From contig CAMJGU010000044.1 in NCBI GenBank assembly GCA_946405325.1, positions 1 through 7,143 of the forward strand: DNA of 7,143 nucleotides, read 5' to 3'. This document shows positions 1-5,414 of this stretch, in pieces (within the stretch, counting starts at the first letter, position 1; each line of letters opens with the position of its first letter). The stretch is from an uncultured Clostridia bacterium. Its GTDB lineage: Bacteria > Bacillota_A > Clostridia > Oscillospirales > Oscillospiraceae. Both the position numbers and the translations under genes were made by a program. Below the pieces are notes generated by a model. The model was not told the origin of the DNA and made no database searches. It was given only the letters and a program-made list of their open reading frames with translations.

Positions 1-987
1 CCGTATCAGGTCAGCTTCTGGTCGCGGGAGAGCTATGTCCAGCTCCGCCGCAACGCGTCGTATTACGACAGCCGCGCCGTTGTGCCCGATCTGCTGCGCC
101 TGTACTTTGTCCGCGACACCGCCGAGGCGGAGGCGCTTTATGCGCGCGGCACCGTGGACTGTGCCGTGACGCGGCCCGATCGCGCGGATGCCGCGGTTTA
201 TCCGCCGCTGCGGACGGTGGACTGCGTGCTCTACAACCACATGAGCGACGTATTCTCCAACGCGCACATCCGCCGCGCCTTCGACCTGACGCTGGACCGC
301 GCGGCGCTTGCCGCCGCGGCGGGAGCGGGTATGCGGCCCGCCACGGGCTTTGTGCCCGACGGCGTGACCGGCGACGGCGTGCCGTTCCGCGATGAGGTGG
401 ACGCGCTCTGCGCCGTGGACGAGGAGAACTACGCCGCCCGCTGCCTGGAGGCGGAGAACGAACTGCGCCTCGGCGGTTATTGGGGCGGCGTCGGGTTTCC
501 GGAGGTCGGCGTGATCTATCCCACCGACAGCGATCTGCGGGGAACGGCACAAGCCGCGGTGGCGGCGTGGAATGAAAAGCTGCATCTCCACGTCAGGGTG
601 GAGGCGCTGGAGCGGGAGGAGTACGACCGCCGCATAGACGAGGGCGAGTATGATATCGCGCTCGGCCGGATCACGGCACCCTACAACGACGCGGCGTGCT
701 ATCTGGCGCAGTATGCCGGGACGGACGCCAACAACGCGCTCCACTACGTCAACAAGCCCTATGATCTGCTCATTGGTGTGGCGGAGACCTCCCGCGATCT
801 CGCGGCGCGCACGGCGATCCTGCACGACGCGGAGGCGCTGCTGCTGGAGGATACGGCGCTCTCACCGCTGACCTTCGGTTCCTCGGCCTACCTGTTGCGC
901 GAGACGCTGACCGGCGTGCGCTGCGATGCGCGCGGTGTGCCGCGCTTCACCGCCGTGACACAGGCAGAACCGGAAGAGAATACATAA
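1..987 (+). CDS. Family 5 extracellular solute-binding protein (peptide ABC transporter), C-terminal part
   Basis: Open from the first base; 328 residues precede a TAA stop, so the N-terminus (signal peptide and probably about 200 residues) lies outside the window. The visible start reads PYQVSFWSRE followed by QLRRNASYYD, the 'G-P-Y ... L-x-R-N-x-x-Y-Y-D' stretch typical of SBP_bac_5 proteins. A later segment NAHIRRAFDLTLDR matches the family's 'hVRqAl..aiDR' motif and is followed by a conserved-type 'TGFVPDGV' loop. In this family the lipoprotein or secreted receptor binds oligopeptides, dipeptides or nickel and delivers them to a membrane permease. The substrate cannot be read from this fragment. 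It ends with tandem stops (TAATAA, 985-990) directly before a terminator, so it is the last gene of its transcription unit; any permease and ATPase genes would be upstream. Family assignment is firm, substrate unknown. Confidence 0.9.
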   Translation, partial: PYQVSFWSRESYVQLRRNASYYDSRAVVPDLLRLYFVRDTAEAEALYARGTVDCAVTRPDRADAAVYPPLRTVDCVLYNHMSDVFSNAHIRRAFDLTLDRAALAAAAGAGMRPATGFVPDGVTGDGVPFRDEVDALCAVDEENYAARCLEAENELRLGGYWGGVGFPEVGVIYPTDSDLRGTAQAAVAAWNEKLHLHVRVEALEREEYDRRIDEGEYDIALGRITAPYNDAACYLAQYAGTDANNALHYVNKPYDLLIGVAETSRDLAARTAILHDAEALLLEDTALSPLTFGSSAYLLRETLTGVRCDARGVPRFTAVTQAEPEENT

Positions 988-991
988 TAAG

Positions 992-1019
992 AAATGCCGC
1001 CCGAACGGGCGGCATTTTT
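992..1019. terminator. Bidirectional intrinsic terminator between convergent genes
   Basis: An 11-bp perfect stem (992-1002 with 1007-1017, core TGCCGCCC/GGGCGGCA) closes a GAAC tetraloop and is followed by a short T-run on the plus strand. It lies 4 bases after the tandem stops of the solute-binding protein gene and 8 bases from the antiporter stop. Read on the minus strand the hairpin is followed by TTTCTTATTA, a weaker U-tract, so it probably ends both convergent transcripts, more efficiently for the plus one. Confidence 0.88.
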
Positions 1020-1027
1020 GCGGCTTA

Positions 1028-2368
1028 TTACTGTTTTTTGTACTTGCGGCGCTTCGCCTCGTGGCGCATGGCGAGCTCCTTCGTCGGCGCGGCGGCGAGC
1101 GCGCGCTCGCGGCGTTCCACGACGTCCTGCGGCTTTGCCTGAATGTCGCCGGAGGCCAAAAGCGCCTCCTTGGTCATCAGCGGGCCGATCAGCTCGTAGA
1201 TCAGCACGGCAAAGAGCACGATGTTGCGCACCAGCGGGCCGTCCACCGCGCCGAGCTGCTGCGCCGAGACGCACATACCCAGCGCGACGCCAGCCTGCGG
1301 CAGCAGCGTGACGCCGAGATGCTTGACGACGTTCGGACTGCACTTGACCGCCTTGGCGGAGAAGTACGCGCCGAAGTACTTGCCGAGCGAGCGGGAGAGG
1401 ATGTAGATGACGCCGATGAGCACCAGCAGCGGCTGGGAGAAGACCTCGAGCTGCAATTCCGCGCCGCTGATGACGAAGAACACCGCCAGCAGCGGCTGCG
1501 ACCAGCGGTCCGCGCGGCCCATCAGGTCGTCGGAGAGGGGGGAGAGGTTGCAGAACACCGTGCCGAGCATCATGCACACCAAAAGCGAGGAAAAGCCGAT
1601 GCGAACGCCGCCGATGTAGAATTCCAGCGACGAAAGCCCCACGGTCATGAACACGAACGCGATGGTCATGGAGGTGCGGTTGGAGTTGGAGTGGAACATG
1701 CGCTCCAGCTCCGTGAGGATCAGGCCCGCCGCCGCGCCGAGCAGCAGCGAGCAGACGATCTCGACAAGCGGCTCGACGAGGATCGACACCACGCTGACCG
1801 TGCCGGAGAGCATCGCCTTCGCCATGCCGAAGGACACGGCAAAGACGATCAGCCCCACCGCGTCGTCCAGCGCGACGATGGGGAGCAGCAGGCTCGTCAG
1901 CTCGCCCTTGGCCTTGTACTGGCGCACGACCATCAGCGTCGCCGCGGGCGCGGTGGCGGTGGCGATGGCGCCGAGGGTGATCGCCGCGGGGGCGGAGAGC
2001 AGGTCGGGGCGCGCGGTGTGGAACGCCAGCAGCGTGCAGTCCACCAGCAGGCACGCGGCCAGCGCCTGCACGACGCCGATGATGAGCGCGTGGCGGCCGG
2101 TCTTGCGGAGCTGCTCGAGGCGGAACTCATCGCCGATGGAGAACGCGATGAAGCCCATCGCGACCTTGGAGAGCACATTGAGCGTCGCCACGTCGTCATA
2201 GGTCGCGAAGCCGAGACCGGGGACGCCGAGGCGCCCGAGGACGAAGGGTCCGATCAGCACGCCCGCGACGAGGAACGCGGTCACGTCAGGCAGGCGCCAT
2301 TTACCGAAAATTCGCGTCATCATCAGCCCCGCGAACAGGGCGAACGCGACATTGAGCAGTGCGTACAT
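1028..2368 (-). CDS. Cation/proton antiporter, Na+/H+ exchanger family (CPA superfamily)
   Basis: A 446-residue polytopic membrane protein with about 11-13 hydrophobic segments between residues 1 and 400. Typical Na_H_Exchanger features are visible: LPDVTAFLVAGVLIGP at 26-41, the TATAPAATL unwound-helix motif at 137-145, the paired acidic residues Asp168-Asp169 in ALDDAVGL, and SRSLGKYFGAYFSAKA at 325-340. The DD pair is where the family binds the cation or protons. In known antiporters DD usually goes with electrogenic and ND with electroneutral exchange, so electrogenic exchange is a guess. The cytoplasmic C-terminus (about 400-446) is short, basic and Lys/Arg-rich (ending KRRKYKKQ), with no TrkA-N or TrkA-C regulatory domain. 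The frame stays open upstream to an ATG at 2449, but the promoter at 2421-2449 places transcription start downstream of both upstream ATGs. The start at 2368 also has a ribosome site and begins directly with a membrane helix. It ends with tandem stops (TAATAA on its strand). The transported ion is unknown. Confidence 0.9.
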   Translation of the reverse strand: MYALLNVAFALFAGLMMTRIFGKWRLPDVTAFLVAGVLIGPFVLGRLGVPGLGFATYDDVATLNVLSKVAMGFIAFSIGDEFRLEQLRKTGRHALIIGVVQALAACLLVDCTLLAFHTARPDLLSAPAAITLGAIATATAPAATLMVVRQYKAKGELTSLLLPIVALDDAVGLIVFAVSFGMAKAMLSGTVSVVSILVEPLVEIVCSLLLGAAAGLILTELERMFHSNSNRTSMTIAFVFMTVGLSSLEFYIGGVRIGFSSLLVCMMLGTVFCNLSPLSDDLMGRADRWSQPLLAVFFVISGAELQLEVFSQPLLVLIGVIYILSRSLGKYFGAYFSAKAVKCSPNVVKHLGVTLLPQAGVALGMCVSAQQLGAVDGPLVRNIVLFAVLIYELIGPLMTKEALLASGDIQAKPQDVVERRERALAAAPTKELAMRHEAKRRKYKKQ

Positions 2369-2375
2369 GGAAAAA

Positions 2376-2384
2376 CTTCTTTCT
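2376..2384 (-). promoter_or_regulatory. Ribosome binding site that fixes the antiporter start
   Basis: On the minus strand AGAAAGAAG lies 7 bases before the ATG at 2368. It is a modest Shine-Dalgarno match. It supports this start over the in-frame ATGs at 2422 and 2449, which fall inside or upstream of the promoter. Confidence 0.55.
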
Positions 2385-2398
2385 ATAGCGTAATGGAC

Positions 2399-2411
2399 GG
2401 AGCGTCGCTCC
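2399..2411. repeat. 13-bp perfect dyad in the antiporter leader
   Basis: GGAGCG-T-CGCTCC is a perfect 6+1+6 inverted repeat. It begins a few bases downstream of the predicted antiporter transcription start (about 2414). The position suits either an operator just downstream of the promoter or part of a hairpin at the 5' end of the mRNA. A one-base loop is too tight for the full stem in RNA, which would open to roughly a 5-bp stem with a 3-base loop. No regulator is identified. Confidence 0.45.
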
Positions 2412-2420
2412 AAATGCGGC

Positions 2421-2449
2421 ATTATAGCCTCTTTGCCGAGAAAAAGCAA
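2421..2449 (-). promoter_or_regulatory. Sigma-A-type promoter of the antiporter gene
   Basis: On the minus strand, TTGCTT (2449-2444) is separated by exactly 17 bp from a perfect TATAAT (2426-2421). The expected transcription start is near 2414, giving a leader of about 45 bases before the ATG at 2368. Confidence 0.72.
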
Positions 2450-2497
2450 GGGATAAAACCAAGATTTTACGCGCCGTTAACGCACCTGACTTGGTCA

Positions 2498-2526
2498 TTG
2501 CAAACAGGAACGGAACATGCTACACT
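2498..2526 (+). promoter_or_regulatory. Sigma-A-type promoter of the NifX-like gene
   Basis: TTGCAA (2498-2503), a 17-bp spacer and TACACT (2521-2526) form the promoter, with an extended -10 TGC directly before the -10 hexamer (TGCTACACT). The expected start is near 2533, about 20 bases before the ATG. The -35 boxes of this promoter and the divergent antiporter promoter are about 48 bp apart, so the two are back to back without overlap. Confidence 0.65.
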
Positions 2527-2554
2527 GGTGCAAAGACTTTTGGGAGGGCTGACG

Positions 2555-2917
2555 ATGCGCATTGCGATTCCGGTGGACGGGGAAGAACAGGTCGCGGCAT
2601 TGGAACAATGCGGGGCGATCCGGCTTTTTGAGGACGATCACGGCCGCATCGTGCGCCAGAGCGCCGTGCCGATCGAGGGTGACGTGCTGCGCACGATCGA
2701 GCGCGGCGGCGTGGACGTGCTGGTGTGCGGCGAGCTGACGGACGCGGAGCGCCGCGCCCTCGCCGAGGACGGCGTCCTGCTCGCGACGGGGTACGGCGGC
2801 AGCGCGAACGCGGCGGTGAAAACGTACCTCGGCACGGCGATCGCCTGCGACCCGAGCAACAACTGCAACTACTGCGGGCATAAGAGCGAATGTGATCTGG
2901 AGGGCCACGGGGCATAA
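2555..2917 (+). CDS. NifX/NifB-type dinitrogenase FeMo-cofactor-domain protein with Cys-rich tail
   Basis: A small cytoplasmic protein of 120 residues. It begins MRIAIPVDG, the usual first beta strand of the Nitro_FeMo-Co fold. It then has an 'F-E-D-D-H-G-R-I' strand at 25-32, VDVLVCGELT at 53-62, where the family has 'vDvvi.g.ig', and GVLLATG at 73-79 ahead of the last helix. The family binds or carries iron-sulfur/FeMo-co clusters in nitrogen fixers. In non-fixing anaerobes it also occurs as small stand-alone proteins of unclear role. Here residues 98-113 contain four cysteines in the pattern C-x5-C-x2-C-x5-C (C98, C104, C107, C113), with His109 and His118 nearby, suggesting a metal or cluster site. 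GGGAGGG at 2542-2548, 6 bases upstream, supports the ATG start. It is monocistronic: own promoter, terminator directly after the stop. No nif gene is nearby, so nitrogen fixation should not be inferred. Confidence 0.82.
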   Translation: MRIAIPVDGEEQVAALEQCGAIRLFEDDHGRIVRQSAVPIEGDVLRTIERGGVDVLVCGELTDAERRALAEDGVLLATGYGGSANAAVKTYLGTAIACDPSNNCNYCGHKSECDLEGHGA

Positions 2918-2950
2918 AAAGAGAGACGGCGCTGCGCCGTCTCTCTTTTT
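2916..2950. terminator. Strong bidirectional intrinsic terminator
   Basis: A 16-bp uninterrupted stem (2916-2931 with 2935-2950) encloses a CTG loop. It starts with five A and ends with five T, around a GAGAGACGGCG/CGCCGTCTCTC core. It has a U-tract after a GC-rich stem on both strands, so it should end both the NifX-like transcript (+) and the SH3-protein transcript (-), whose stop is 11 bases away. Its 5' arm starts within the TAA stop of the NifX-like gene. Confidence 0.93.
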
Positions 2951-2960
2951 GTTCGCTTTC

Positions 2961-3620
2961 TTACTGCCTTCTCAGGTTGCTGGAGGTCGCCTCGGCGCGC
3001 TTGGTGCCGGAGGTGGAGGCTGCGGGGGTGCTGGTTTCCGGTGCGGGCTGCGTGGCGGAGAGGTAGTCGGAGTTGATCCAGCCGAAGCGATTGCCCGCCT
3101 TCACGAACGACCAGTTGCCGTCGCGGGCCGCGACCTGCACCTTCTCGCCGCGATCCACGGTGGTGATCTTGGTGTAGCTGGTGGCGGGGCCGCCGCGGAG
3201 ATTCACGCCCGCGGTGGTGTAGTAGGTCTGGTAGCTGTCGAGCAGCTTGGTGGGCTTGACCTGCACCTCGCTGTGACCGGAGAGATCGAGCCAGCTGTTC
3301 GCGTCGGGCGCGGTTTCCTGATGCTCCTCCGGCGCCTGCGCGGGCTTGTTCGCGTCTTCGGGGGACACGGACGGCTCGTCCTCGGCGGCGGTCATGCGGT
3401 CGCGGGCGGCGGCGAGGTCGTCCTGCAGCTGTGCGACCTCCTGCTCCAGCTGCGTCACCTGGTCGGTGGCGGCCTTGAGCTTTTTATTGGCACTGCCCAG
3501 CCGGACGCTCAGCACGATCGAGAGGATCAGCATGATGATCACGGCGGCGAACATGCACATAAACACGATAAAAAGCGGATTGTATTTCTGACTCTTACGG
3601 CTGACGCGGCGTCCTTCCAT
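2961..3620 (-). CDS. Membrane-anchored coiled-coil protein with bacterial SH3 domain
   Basis: The product has 219 residues. Residues 1-14 are basic (MEGRRVSRKSQKYN), followed by one strong membrane segment at about 15-40 (LFIVFMCMFAAVIIMLILSI). This gives a positive-inside anchor with the rest outside the membrane. Residues 43-80 are a heptad-like coiled coil (QLEQEVAQLQDDL), and 81-130 a Pro/Glu/Ala-rich linker. Residues about 132-188 form an SH3_3-type domain: AGVNLRGGPATSYTKI, then DRGEKVQV, then GNWSFV and GRFGWI-like GNRFGWINSDYL. A Ser/Thr/Ala-rich tail ends it. Such domains bind cell-wall peptides or partners. No hydrolase domain is present, so a scaffold or sensor-like envelope role is an inference. 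AAGGAGGG (3635-3628 on this strand) lies 7 bases before the ATG and fixes the start. It appears monocistronic, with a near-consensus promoter and a strong terminator. Confidence 0.88.
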   Translation of the reverse strand: MEGRRVSRKSQKYNPLFIVFMCMFAAVIIMLILSIVLSVRLGSANKKLKAATDQVTQLEQEVAQLQDDLAAARDRMTAAEDEPSVSPEDANKPAQAPEEHQETAPDANSWLDLSGHSEVQVKPTKLLDSYQTYYTTAGVNLRGGPATSYTKITTVDRGEKVQVAARDGNWSFVKAGNRFGWINSDYLSATQPAPETSTPAASTSGTKRAEATSSNLRRQ

Positions 3621-3653
3621 AATATGGCCCTCCTTGCGCTGTTTTTCGACTCT

Positions 3654-3683
3654 ATTCTACAAGATGTGGTAGCATTATGTCAA
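3654..3683 (-). promoter_or_regulatory. Near-consensus sigma-A promoter of the SH3-protein gene
   Basis: On the minus strand a perfect TTGACA (3683-3678) is followed, after 18 bp, by TAGAAT (3659-3654), which matches TATAAT at five of six positions. The expected start is near 3647, giving a leader of about 27 bases that contains the strong ribosome site. This is one of the best promoters in the window and predicts high basal expression. Confidence 0.75.
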
Positions 3684-3699
3684 GTGGCTGATTGGGTTA

Positions 3700-3730
3700 G
3701 ACGGGGAAATTTGCAAAATGTTCCGCCGTC
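3700..3730. repeat. Imperfect 31-bp dyad over the -35 box of the Wzy_C-gene promoter
   Basis: The arms GACGG-GGAA (3700-3708) and TTCC-G-CCGTC (3721-3730) are inverted repeats broken by one extra G. They flank the palindrome TTTGCAAA (3710-3717). All three nested elements are centred within about 1.5 bp of each other (near 3714). The dyad covers the -35 of the rightward promoter and sits 17 bp upstream of the -35 of the leftward one, a place typical of a shared operator. No candidate regulator gene is adjacent. Confidence 0.4.
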
Positions 3731-3739
3731 GGCTATAAT
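3711..3739 (+). promoter_or_regulatory. Sigma-A-type promoter of the Wzy_C-family gene
   Basis: TTGCAA (3711-3716), a 17-bp spacer and a perfect TATAAT (3734-3739). The expected start is near 3746, about 24 bases before the GTG start codon. The -35 lies inside the dyad at 3700-3730. Confidence 0.75.
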
Positions 3740-3769
3740 TTCCTGAAAAGGGGAAAGGGGGCGGTCTTG

Positions 3770-5041
3770 GTGCGTAAACCGACGGCACGCGGCGCGGCGT
3801 TTGGGTACGCCTGCGCGCTGGTGACCGTCCTGTGGCTGTTCCTGCCCTACGGCGGCTACGAGCGCCTGCTGGAGGGCAAGTATGCCTGCTTTGCGCTGCT
3901 GACGGCAGGATACCTCGCCGCGACGCTCCGCGCCGATCGGCGGGAGCTGCGGCGAGCGGGAGGATGGACAGCCCCGGACGCGGCGGCTGCGGCGTATCTG
4001 CTGATCTCGGCGCTCTCGGCGCTGTGCTCGCCCTACGGCGCGCAGACGCTGCTCGGCGGCACGCGGCGGGACGGACTGGTGACGCTGGCGCTCTATGTGT
4101 TGATGTTTGCTCTGCTCTCGCGATACCTGCGCCCCGACTGGCGGCTGGTGTATCTCACGGCGCTGTCCGCGACGCTTTGCGACGCGTTGGTGCTGCTCCA
4201 GCTGCGCGGTCATAACCCGTTTTGGCTCTACCCGGCGGGGCTGAACTACTACGACGGCGACGCGGCCTACGCGGGCTTCTACGCCGGGCTCTCCGGCAAC
4301 ATCGACTTTACGGCGTTTCTGCTGGCGATCGCGCTCTGCATGCTGACCGCCGCCATGTTCCGGCTGCAATCGTGGGCGCTTGCGCCGACGGTCGCGCTGA
4401 CGCTGTGGGTGCTGGCTCGCCTCGGCGTCGCGGCGGCATGGGTCGGGATCGCCTGCGCGGCGGTGTGGGGGCTTGCGCTGGTGCTTCCGCGGCGGCGGAT
4501 GCTGCTGCTGTCCGCGGCGCTGACGGCGGCGGCGCTGGCGTTTTTGCTCTGCTACCGCGGCGGCAGCCAAACGCTTACGGAGGCGTCGCTGCTCCTGCGG
4601 GGCGAGGCGGACGGCTCCTTCGGCTCGGGACGGCTCGCGATCTGGCGCGACTGCTGGCATCTGGTGCGCGAGCGCCCGCTGCTCGGCGGCGGGCCGGACA
4701 CGCTGTGGCTGCGGGGGCTGGAGCCGCTGGCGTGGGTGCAGGGCGGCAGCGTGATCCCGTCGGACATCACGGCGGCGCACAACGAGTACCTCAACATTCT
4801 GGTCAATCAGGGCGCGCTCGCGCTCGCGGCATATCTTGCGCTGCTGGCGGCGGCACTGGTGCGATGCTTCCGCCGGGCGGGGGATGTGCGATACGCGCTG
4901 TGCGGCGTGGGGCTGCTGTGCTATGCGGCGATGGCGTTTTTCTCCATCTCGACGTGCATCACCGCGCCGTATGTGTGGCTTTTGCTGGCTTTGTGCAATC
5001 CGCATGAGAAAAACGAAAAAACGTTGTTGAAAAATGGCTAG
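3770..5041 (+). CDS. O-antigen ligase/polymerase-like (Wzy_C family) polytopic membrane protein
   Basis: A protein of 423 residues with about ten or more hydrophobic segments. The Wzy_C signature lies in the long external loop: GSGRLAIWRDCWHLV at 285-299, then ERPLLGGGPDT, and the hallmark AHNEYLNILVNQG at 336-348 leading into the next helix. In this family the loop Arg and His residues take part in joining undecaprenyl-linked glycans to an acceptor (ligase) or to one another (polymerase). In Gram-positive bacteria members act in capsule, exopolysaccharide or other wall-glycan assembly; which applies here is not visible. No glycosyltransferase or flippase genes flank it. The start is uncertain: GTG at 3770 or TTG at 3767. 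A G-rich stretch (AAAGGGGGCGG, 3754-3764) serves as ribosome site, and I chose GTG. The last 14 or so codons turn A-rich and Lys/Asn/Glu-rich (NPHEKNEKTLLKNG) because they contain the -35 of the downstream operon promoter. No terminator follows, so read-through into the ATPase genes is possible. Confidence 0.85.
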   Translation: MRKPTARGAAFGYACALVTVLWLFLPYGGYERLLEGKYACFALLTAGYLAATLRADRRELRRAGGWTAPDAAAAAYLLISALSALCSPYGAQTLLGGTRRDGLVTLALYVLMFALLSRYLRPDWRLVYLTALSATLCDALVLLQLRGHNPFWLYPAGLNYYDGDAAYAGFYAGLSGNIDFTAFLLAIALCMLTAAMFRLQSWALAPTVALTLWVLARLGVAAAWVGIACAAVWGLALVLPRRRMLLLSAALTAAALAFLLCYRGGSQTLTEASLLLRGEADGSFGSGRLAIWRDCWHLVRERPLLGGGPDTLWLRGLEPLAWVQGGSVIPSDITAAHNEYLNILVNQGALALAAYLALLAAALVRCFRRAGDVRYALCGVGLLCYAAMAFFSISTCITAPYVWLLLALCNPHEKNEKTLLKNG

Positions 5042-5055
5042 AAATACCTTATAAT
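5027..5055 (+). promoter_or_regulatory. Sigma-A promoter of the V/A-ATPase operon, overlapping the upstream gene's end
   Basis: TTGAAA (5027-5032), a 17-bp spacer and a perfect TATAAT (5050-5055). The -35 box lies within the last codons of the Wzy_C gene, whose TAG is at 5039-5041, and the -10 lies just past the stop. The expected start is near 5062, giving a leader of about 37 bases. The local A/T-rich island stands out from the GC-rich coding DNA on both sides. Confidence 0.8.
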
Positions 5056-5098
5056 AGAAGAGCTGAAATCTGGGAAAAGGCGAAAGCGTGGTGATAAC

Positions 5099-5413
5099 AT
5101 GACAATGGATGACATCCGGAAGGTAACGGAACTTGAGGAAAAGGGCCGTGCGGACAAGGCGGATGCGGAGGCTCGTATCCGGCAGGCACTGGCGGAAGCG
5201 GAGCGCGAAGGCAGCGCCCGTCTGCTGGAAACCCGTAAGGAGGCCGCCGAGGCAGGCAAGCAGCTCCTCCGGGAAGCGGAGGAACGTGCGGCCGAAGCCG
5301 CCGTGGAGATCGCAAAGGACGCCGAGCGCGAGGGCGATCAGCTGCGCGGCAAGGCACGCAGCCGCATGGACGAGGCGGCGAAATTTATCGTCGGAAGGGT
5401 CGTGAAGAGCTGA
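5099..5413 (+). CDS. ntpF: V/A-type ATPase coiled-coil peripheral-stalk subunit (H/G-like, NtpF/AhaH type)
   Basis: The product has 104 residues, almost entirely charged and alanine-rich (Ala, Glu, Arg, Lys, Asp). It has no membrane segment and is a continuous predicted coiled coil from about residue 5 to 90. It closes with AAKFIVGRVVKS, like the conserved C-terminal 'iv.rV' of AhaH/NtpF proteins. In V/A-ATPases this subunit pairs with subunit E to form the peripheral stalk that holds the catalytic head to subunit I. The identity rests on length, composition, this end motif and the position directly before subunit I, the order known from the Enterococcus hirae ntpFIK operon. The start ATG at 5099 follows GGTGAT (5090-5095), which pairs with the 16S tail. 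Met3 at 5105 would give more usual spacing and cannot be excluded. It is the first gene of the operon, one base before the next start. Low-complexity coils resemble one another, so sequence alone would not settle it. Confidence 0.85.
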   Translation: MTMDDIRKVTELEEKGRADKADAEARIRQALAEAEREGSARLLETRKEAAEAGKQLLREAEERAAEAAVEIAKDAEREGDQLRGKARSRMDEAAKFIVGRVVKS

Positions 5414-5414
5414 A

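Noticed and set aside
2369..2449. Longer N-terminus for the antiporter from ATG at 2449 or 2422
   Set aside because: The predicted promoter (TTGCTT-17-TATAAT) overlaps these codons, so its mRNA would start after them. The extra residues are hydrophilic and unlike the family, whose proteins start in the first helix.
1061..2917. 618-codon plus-strand open frame antisense to the antiporter and continuous in frame with the NifX-like gene
   Set aside because: Before 2555 the product is Arg/His/Gln/Glu/Asp-rich low complexity, as expected when a GC-rich gene is read on the opposite strand. The real gene on the other strand has clear family motifs. The NifX-like gene has its own promoter, ribosome site and ATG.
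2555..2917. Evidence for nitrogen fixation
   Set aside because: One NifX-like domain protein is common in non-fixing anaerobes, and no nifHDK, nifE, nifN or nifB gene is in the window.
3770..5041. Part of a capsule or O-antigen biosynthesis cluster
   Set aside because: No glycosyltransferase, flippase or sugar-nucleotide gene adjoins it within the window. Its neighbours are an SH3 protein and ATPase genes, so it appears isolated.
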